DNA of 64,000 nt, from NCBI GenBank assembly GCA_035048495.1, contig CM068551.1, positions 17,920,248-17,984,247 of the forward strand, read 5' to 3'. Source of the stretch: Euptelea pleiosperma. Its lineage: Eukaryota > Streptophyta > Magnoliopsida > Ranunculales > Eupteleaceae. The notes beneath the pieces are model-generated. The model was not told where the DNA came from and searched no databases. It saw only the letters and a list, made by a program, of their open reading frames with translations. Position numbers and translations under genes: made by a program. Positions 58,568-64,000 of the stretch are shown in pieces; position 1 is the first letter of the stretch, and each line of letters starts with the position of its first letter.

Positions 58568-59788
58568 GAGTCGCTCTATGGGCACCCACGTCTTTCGGCT
58601 GGGCACCCCACTTGGACCCAAATGCCCCTCTTTCAGCCGGGCACCCACCCATCCCTTCTCTCTCCTTTCCTCTCTCTCTCTCTCTCTATTGTAACTCTCT
58701 CCCCCCCCTCTCTCTCTACTGTAACTCTCTCCCCCCCCTCTCTCTCTACCCTCTCTCTCTCTCACTCTCCCCCCTCTCTCTACCCACACTGGAAAAAAAA
58801 AAAAACAGAGGAGAAGAAGAGGAGGAGGACGCCATCACCGTAGGTACGTCTCTCTCTCTCTCTCACCGGAGGTGGTGGTGTTGGAGTGGTGATGGTAGAG
58901 TGGTGGTTTGGAGCACACCCTATACTTCCACAATTTTTTTTTGTTTTTGCCTCCACGGCCTAGAACTATTGTGGCCACCATGGCAGCCACGGCCAAGCCA
59001 GCCGTGGTCACCATGGCAGCCACGGCCACGGCCAAGAGCCTAGGGCCTGTTTGGTAACGCTCCGCGGCGGGCAAATAAAATATTTGGCCGAGCAAATATT
59101 CGCCCGGCTGCGTTTGGCTGCCACTCGCCCTCGGCAAATATTTAGCCAGGCCCTCATATTTGCCCTCCACGGCGGGAAAACATTTGATCACCCCCCTGTG
59201 AAAATATTTTCACGCCGATTATGCCTTGGTGAGAAAATTTTATTTTCTCGCCGGAAAATCACTATTTTCAATAAAAATTAATTTTTTAATATATAAAAAA
59301 GATAAAAATAAATTTTTTTTTATTCTTTGACATAATATGTGGTTCCTGCACTCAGCCCAGCCTATTTTTGACTTACTTTGATATGTGGGACCCACTCAAA
59401 TTGAAACAAAATGAAGTAAGCTGAAGTGAGCTAGCTCATACACGTACCAAACATTGTTAAATATTGCTCTGAGCAAATATTTAGCCAAGATAATATTCGC
59501 CTGGCTAAATATTCGCCGTCGGAACTCTTTTTCTCACGTACCAAACAGGCCCTAAGTCAGAAATTTTTTTTGGATTTTATTGTGGGTGAGAGAGAGATAG
59601 AGAGGGTAGAGTGAGAGAGAGAGGGGGAGAGTGAAAGGGTAGAGTGAGAGAGAGAGAGGGGGGGGAGTTACAGTAACGAGAGAGAGGAAGGGAGAGAGAA
59701 GGGATGGGTGGGTGCCCAGCTGAAGGAAGGGCATTTTGATCCAAGTGGGGTGCCCAGCCGAAAGACGTGGGTGCCCGTAGAGCGACCC
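58568..59788. mobile_element. Mutator-like non-autonomous element with long TIRs and perfect 9-bp TSD
   Basis: The ends are inverted for well over 100 bp: GAGTCGCTCTATGGGCACCC and CTTTCGGCTGGGCACCCCAC at the left, mirrored by GTGGGGTGCCCAGCCGAAAG and GGTGCCCGTAGAGCGACCC at the right, each followed inward by a CT/GA tract. ATTACAAAA flanks both ends (58559-58567, 59789-59797). The 1221-bp element has no transposase. A GC-rich internal part at 58810-59040 has no family match, and a Tourist MITE is inserted at 59043-59552. Confidence 0.8.
59043..59552. mobile_element. Tourist-like MITE nested in the Mutator-like element
   Basis: Ends GGGCCTGTTTGGTAACG and CGTACCAAACAGGCCC are inverted. The flanks are CTA and TAA, consistent with a worn 3-bp TWA target. 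It contains GCAAATATTCGCCCGGC and GCTAAATATTCGCC in opposite orientations. 510 bp. Confidence 0.65.
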
Positions 59789-60127
59789 ATTACAAAAGTC
59801 AGCATTGCACGACGCAGATGATTTTGTTAGTCAACAACTATGTTTGTATCTTGATGCTCGAATTAATAACATTGCAATCATGGTTCAAAATCTCGGGATG
59901 GGGGAGTTACAGTAACGAGAGAGAGGAAGGGATGGGTGGGTGCCCAGCTGCAGGAAGGGCATTTTGGTCCAAGTGGGGTGCCCAGCCGAAAGACGTGGGT
60001 GCCCATAGAGCGACCCATTACAAAAGTCAGCATTGCACGACGCAGATGATTTTGTTAGTCAACAACTATGTTTGTATCTTGATGCTCGAATTAATAACAT
60101 TGCAATCATGGTTCAAAATCTCGGGAT
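59661..60127. repeat. Recent tandem duplication of the element end plus flank
   Basis: Unit 1 is 59661-59899 (239 bp) and unit 2 is 59900-60127 (228 bp); they differ by an 11-bp deletion and a few substitutions. Each unit contains the right end of the Mutator-like element, ATTACAAAA and about 100 bp of flank ending ATCTCGGGAT. The 156-codon ORF at 59767-60237 is created by this duplication and encodes the same meaningless peptide twice. Confidence 0.8.
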
Positions 60128-60232
60128 CGGTCTCAGGATCGGAGGACGCCAATAATCGCCCAAATATCTGTCAGATCGGTGAGACGACCCTGGTATCGTT
60201 CAAATCTGTTGCTTCCGACCCTGGTAAGAGTC

Positions 60233-61044
60233 AATAAATTAATTAATATTTTGTGTTGCCAAACGCCACCTTAGAGTGTTACCATATTATGGCGTTTTAA
60301 CCGTTCATTTTTATAAACAATAGACCATGATCAAGGGGTTGAAACAGAATCTTTGATGGGCCCGACATAGAGAGTTTCAAAGGCAGAACCCCAGAAGTTC
60401 ACTTTACTGGATAACCCTGTCCATCTGATCTATCATCTATCATCTTTTAGTCTAACCTTCACTGTTCTTGTAAGCATCCAAAAGATAATGCAGTAGATCA
60501 AAGGATTGATCCTTGGGCCACGAAGTCTCCTAAATGGCACTCAACGTTTGATCGGTCCCACCCCTCTAGATGTCTGCTATTTGTACCCATGTAGTATATA
60601 GTCCATTATTATCATCTACAAACAGCCCACAAATCAGAAAAGCAGATGGTGAACTATATTCGTATGTGAAGTGATTTGGTGCCACGTGGCACACATTTGA
60701 GCCTACTAACCCCATCAAAGTTGGCCCACACCTTGGTGAACTCACACCCCCCAAAATCAGCTTAATCAGTGATTTCTAGCTGTTAATTTTTAGCATTTCA
60801 CCATGGACCTGGACCTGGACCCAATTCTTTCTTTTATGGGCTCGTTTCAAACCAAAATCTAGGCCCATGTAAAGAAATTATCAAAATCAACGGCTGAGAA
60901 TCACAAAATTAGGTGGTGGTTATAGTGACACCCGCCAATTTCTAAGAGCAAGGATTTTCCAGGAGGGACCCACCCACATCCAAGCAACACAAGTTCCCCT
61001 CGCTTGCCGTTCACTTTCAACAATAATTGCAGAAGCAGAAAGCC
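60233..61044. other. Upstream region of the fibrillin gene with one MITE
   Basis: A diverged foldback MITE spans about 60640-60930 (GGTGCCACGTGGCACAC, CCAAAATCAGCTTAATCAG, CATGGACCTGGACC). The 85 bp before the start codon are C-rich with no clear TATA box. Confidence 0.4.
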
Positions 61045-61359
61045 ATGGCTTCCTCTGTTCTGCAATCTTCAGCACTTCTCTCTCACTCTTCATCTTCTTC
61101 TCTTACATTTCTTCACCCCATTAACATATCGACGAGCGCAAGAGCTTGGAATCCCAAATCTCTCAGACCATTTCAGCCTCAAACACTAACAAGAACCAAA
61201 TCGCCACCTCAGAGATTCAGTCGCTCAAAGAGAAATCTCATCCGAAGATCCACCGTCGCTGAAACTTCTGTTCTTGAACCCCCGCCTCCCCCGCCACCAT
61301 CTTCCTACTTCGGAGAGGCGAAGCCCGAGTTCGTTGCTGATTTGAAGCTCAAATTGCTG
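61045..61359 (+). CDS. Fibrillin 4 / PAP6-type plastid-lipid-associated protein, first exon (partial)
   Basis: ATG 61045 (MASSVLQSSALLSHSSSSSL) opens a 105-codon exon ending LKLKLL|GTGAGTATC at 61359/61360. The first 65 residues are Ser/Thr-rich and basic (RFSRSKRNLIRRSTV), as expected of a chloroplast transit peptide. A Pro run (near 76-84) precedes FVADLKLKLL, which matches the start of the mature fibrillin domain in FIB4/PAP6 proteins. Fibrillins coat plastoglobules; FIB4 affects plastoquinone content and stress tolerance in other species. An in-frame upstream ATG at 61027 is less likely. The remaining exons lie beyond the window, so the assignment rests on this short conserved segment. 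Confidence 0.65.
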
Positions 61360-61847
61360 GTGAGTATCTAAATGTGCGACTTGGGTTCAGTTGATTTTGT
61401 AGTTATGATGATTTATGTTGCTTAATTTTGTCTCCTGCTAAGAAATCCTTAACTGGGTACCTTTTAATTTTCGTTTTACTGTTTATGGTCATATAATTAC
61501 TAATGTGTTTGATGACATTGATCCGCGAATCGGGTTTTCGATAGATTATTTTGTGTTTCTGATGCTTAATTTTCTGTAAATTGCACTCTTATTGGTTATT
61601 ACGAAAGTGGGTGTAGTTTAATTTGGTTCAATTGTTGATTTTCCCATTACCCATGATCAGCTATTTGCTAACAACTTTGATCTTTGATTCGAACCTGGTC
61701 GACATCCTGTTTCTGGTGCTTACGTTTTATTTTAGTGAATCGAAGAGTGGGTATCTTGTGGTTTGTTCAATTGTCGATTTCTTCAGTGTCATACTCAGCT
61801 GATCATTTAGATATTTTATTTCGGATTATGTGATAAAAACCTTACGA

Positions 61848-62045
61848 TTAAGGGGAGAAAAATGAAGAAAGACAGCAATTAAAACAGTAAATCCACTCCA
61901 CAATACAAGCCTTCCCTAGAGATGCCTCCTTTAGCAAAGAGACTGTCCTATCATTACCCGACCTCGGTATAAGGGAGAACGAGATGTTCATGCAAAAGGC
62001 TACCTCCTGGATTTGTTTTATGATATGAGAAAGTCTAGCACTCAT
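61848..62045 (-). pseudogene. LINE RNase H C-terminal scrap
   Basis: RLSHIIKQIQEVAFCMNISF, SLIPRSGNDRTVSLLKEASL and IVEWIY resemble the end of the RNase H domain of plant L1 LINEs (the IPR.N..A..LA..A pattern). Only about 60 residues are left. Confidence 0.5.
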
Positions 62046-62307
62046 CTTGATTTGCCGGAAGGCCAGTTAATGGTGTTACTTGAATCTCTCTCACCTACAA
62101 TGTCATATAGGTTGAATTACAATGCGATCTTAAGTCCTTGAAGGAAAGAGATTCTCTCTATCCCAATGTGACTCTTACTTGGCCAATTGCTAGGAAATTG
62201 GTGTCTTCATCTTTGGAAAAGGCAACTTGCTTAAAATAAAATATGGCTTTCATGAGATTTTCAGTTAGATTTCACGTGACATTTGATGGTCAGCTCTCAT
62301 TTTTTTG

Positions 62308-62645
62308 GAATTTCTGATAATTAAAGGAATTGTGTGGAATATTCGTAAAATTGATTGTCTGTTTCAATTGACATAACTTTATCCACTTAAATTGTCTTGA
62401 AGGAATTATATTCTTTTATGGGTGTTTCATTTTGAAAACTTCTTTGTTGGAATAAGTGCGTAAAAAGTTTTGGAATTGCAGAATTCAGATAATCAAAGGA
62501 ATAATGGGGAATGTTCACAAAATTGATTTTGTCTGTTTCAATTGTTATAACTCTATCCACTTCAATTTGTCTTGAAGGAACTATACTCTTTTATGGATAT
62601 TTCATTTTGAAAACTTCTTTGTTTGAATAAGATCGTGGAAAGTTG
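62308..62645. repeat. Intronic tandem duplication (~165 bp, two units)
   Basis: Units at about 62308-62470 and 62471-62645 share AAAATTGATT..GTCTGTTTC, TAACT(T/C)TATCCACTT and TTCATTTTGAAAACTTC. Roughly one difference per ten bases. Confidence 0.6.
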
Positions 62646-63384
62646 TTCATTGTTCCTTCCGAAACCATCAAGTGGAAAGAGATCAACAACTTGGTTGATG
62701 AATAATGATCAGATTATTACTTATATTTTTAAGTGCCTGTTGATCTTATTATCACTACAGAGTTGACTTTGTTCACAATTTCAAAAGATATAGTGATATT
62801 TTGCATACAAAATTTCCATTAGGCTAAACATGGTTGACAGCATTATCCACAGCGAGTATCAGATGACTGATAGACCATCAAAACAGCACAACATCTGCAT
62901 TTTAGAAAATAATAGTCAATTAGAAGAGCTCCAATGTCCTTGATTTTGGCCATTTAATTTAGTAATGGATGTTATGGACAAGATCCAAATGGTCAGGGCC
63001 AGACAAGGTGACTGAAACAAAAATTTAAGGTAAATTGAAGCAAGAAACTGTTACCAACAAGATGAACTGTGCATGAAAGAAGAAAGAGAAACTAAGTCAA
63101 GAAATGGAAAGAGGAAAATAACATCATAGAGTGAAGAAAGGGTTTCTGGTCTGTTACACAGATTATTTTCACTTTGGAAAGTCTCACAATGGTTTGCAGG
63201 ATCAGTTGTGTGGAAGGTGGCAAAATGGGTCATCCTAGTTGGGAGTGAAAAAATTGAAATGCTGGATCAAATCTTAGATTTCTGGTGACATTTATATAGA
63301 ATCCACATGGAGGATTCAGTATCTAATACTTACCTTTAGAGAAGTTTAAGAATTATACTTACATAAGCAAGAAATATCGAATTT

Positions 63385-63498
63385 GAAGGTGCCAGCTTGC
63401 TCGGTTGGTAAAGTTTGTGGGTGATGATACCATAGACCTGGGTTCAAAACCCGCCTTCACTGAGTTACTGATCTCTTTAAAAAACAGGCTTACTATAT
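63385..63498 (+). mobile_element. tRNA-derived SINE, copy 2, with 11-bp TSD
   Basis: AAGGTGCCAGCTTGCTCGG + TTGGTAAAG (A box) and GACCTGGGTTCAAAACCC (B box) match 50281-50411. ATATCGAATTT lies on both sides (63374-63384, 63499-63509), proving retroposition. Confidence 0.75.
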
Positions 63499-63853
63499 AT
63501 ATCGAATTTCCTCAATGTATGCATTTCTAAAGTAGGGTGATATAATTGGCTTTACCAGAAATGCTCAAATTATGTTTGAGTTTTGTTAGAGGATTATTAT
63601 TAGCTTTGTCAGTGTCTTATTCTTCTTCTGATCTCTAAGCAATACATGGAGTGAGACCTAGGTGGAAGAAATTTGCCTTGACGAGTGATACTATATCGTG
63701 TGCCACCCATCTTGATTAGAAACAGGGAATGAGTGTTTTGCAATGGGGTAGCCTAGTTGTGTCAAAACTGCATTATGTTGAAATTGGGTTCAATGCTTGC
63801 GGTGTAGGTTTACTTTGAGTGGAGGAAATGAATGGATGTAAATGGCTTGGGTT

Positions 63854-63855
<2 letters not shown>

Positions 63856-63884
<29 letters not shown>

Positions 63885-63894
63885 CTGTACTATA
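63856..63894. repeat. 39-bp poly-T tract
   Basis: Uninterrupted run of T. On the minus strand it could be the poly-A tail of an old retroposon, but no body is recognised next to it. Confidence 0.9.
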
Positions 63895-64000
63895 TTTCAA
63901 CCAAAAATACGAGGGGGAAGAGAAAACAAGAAAGTATTTGGAAACAAAACTGAGAATGTAGCCTTACAATTGAGAACAGATGAAGGCATTTGGTTAATGA

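Larger units (their letters stand above)
61360..64000 (+). other. Intron 1 of the fibrillin-type gene (continues past window)
   Basis: No second coding exon is found up to 64000. It contains a LINE RNase H scrap (61848-62045), a tandem duplication (62308-62645), a SINE (63385-63498) and a poly-T tract (63856-63894). Confidence 0.55.

Noticed and set aside
58612..59191. 118-143-codon ORFs rich in Leu/Ser and Arg/Glu
   Set aside because: Translations of CT/GA microsatellites in the terminal repeats of the Mutator-like element.
59767..60237. 156-codon ORF as a gene
   Set aside because: Created by a recent tandem duplication of a transposon end; the peptide repeats itself and has no family features.
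1..64000. CRISPR array, bacterial operon, phage or integrated virus
   Set aside because: No regularly spaced identical repeats, no prokaryotic gene structure and no viral genes; the genes are plant nuclear with GT-AG introns.

Overview
The window is nuclear DNA from a flowering plant, probably not a grass. Plant-type intron-containing genes (a fibrillin with a plastid transit region, a GMC long-chain alcohol oxidase, a KIN14B-interacting-type WD40 protein, a plant ANKRD13-type protein) sit in AT-rich sequence crowded with LTR retrotransposons, LINE and SINE remnants and MITEs. Nothing here fixes the species.

Layout. 1-8.5 kb is repeats only: nested foldback MITEs, a repeated 'GGGCACGGGCCAC' unit and LTR-like sequence. 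8.57-9.22 kb is a PPR pseudogene cut by the LTR of a Ty3/gypsy element (LTR 9218-10405, primer-binding site 10409, decayed gag 10583-11899). At 11899 the gypsy sequence switches to a 2.3-kb duplicated piece of the neighbouring alcohol-oxidase gene (11899-14224). At about 14224 that piece switches to a minus-strand Ty1/copia element (about 14225-16985). The intact parent gene is on the minus strand at 17066-21194 (three exons, 754 codons by my splice model). 21.3-26.4 kb has no gene. 26455-30434 (minus, three exons, 1016 residues) is a KIN14B-interacting-type WD40 gene. 30.7-35.4 kb is MITEs, a LINE 3' end and a tandem repeat. 36086-43926 (minus) is an ANKRD13/GPCR-chaperone-type gene whose two coding exons flank a 5.85-kb intron holding a long inverted repeat (arms about 480 bp), an RTE-clade LINE tail and a TRIM-like element. 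45-61 kb is MITEs from several superfamilies, many with readable target-site duplications, plus SINEs. 61045-61359 (+) is the first coding exon of a fibrillin 4 (PAP6)-type plastid protein that continues past the window.

The four intact genes belong to unrelated processes: fatty-alcohol oxidation, microtubule/kinesin association, membrane-protein chaperoning, and plastid lipid/plastoglobule biology. They do not form a pathway or cluster.

I found no convincing new biochemical system. The observations most worth following are structural: a gene fragment locked between two convergent 5'-truncation products of unrelated retrotransposons, a solo LTR dated by the paralogous empty site, a hairpin-forming intron, and a gag frame broken only by stop codons. 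Splice sites, repeat borders and family names were read by eye and have not been checked by search.
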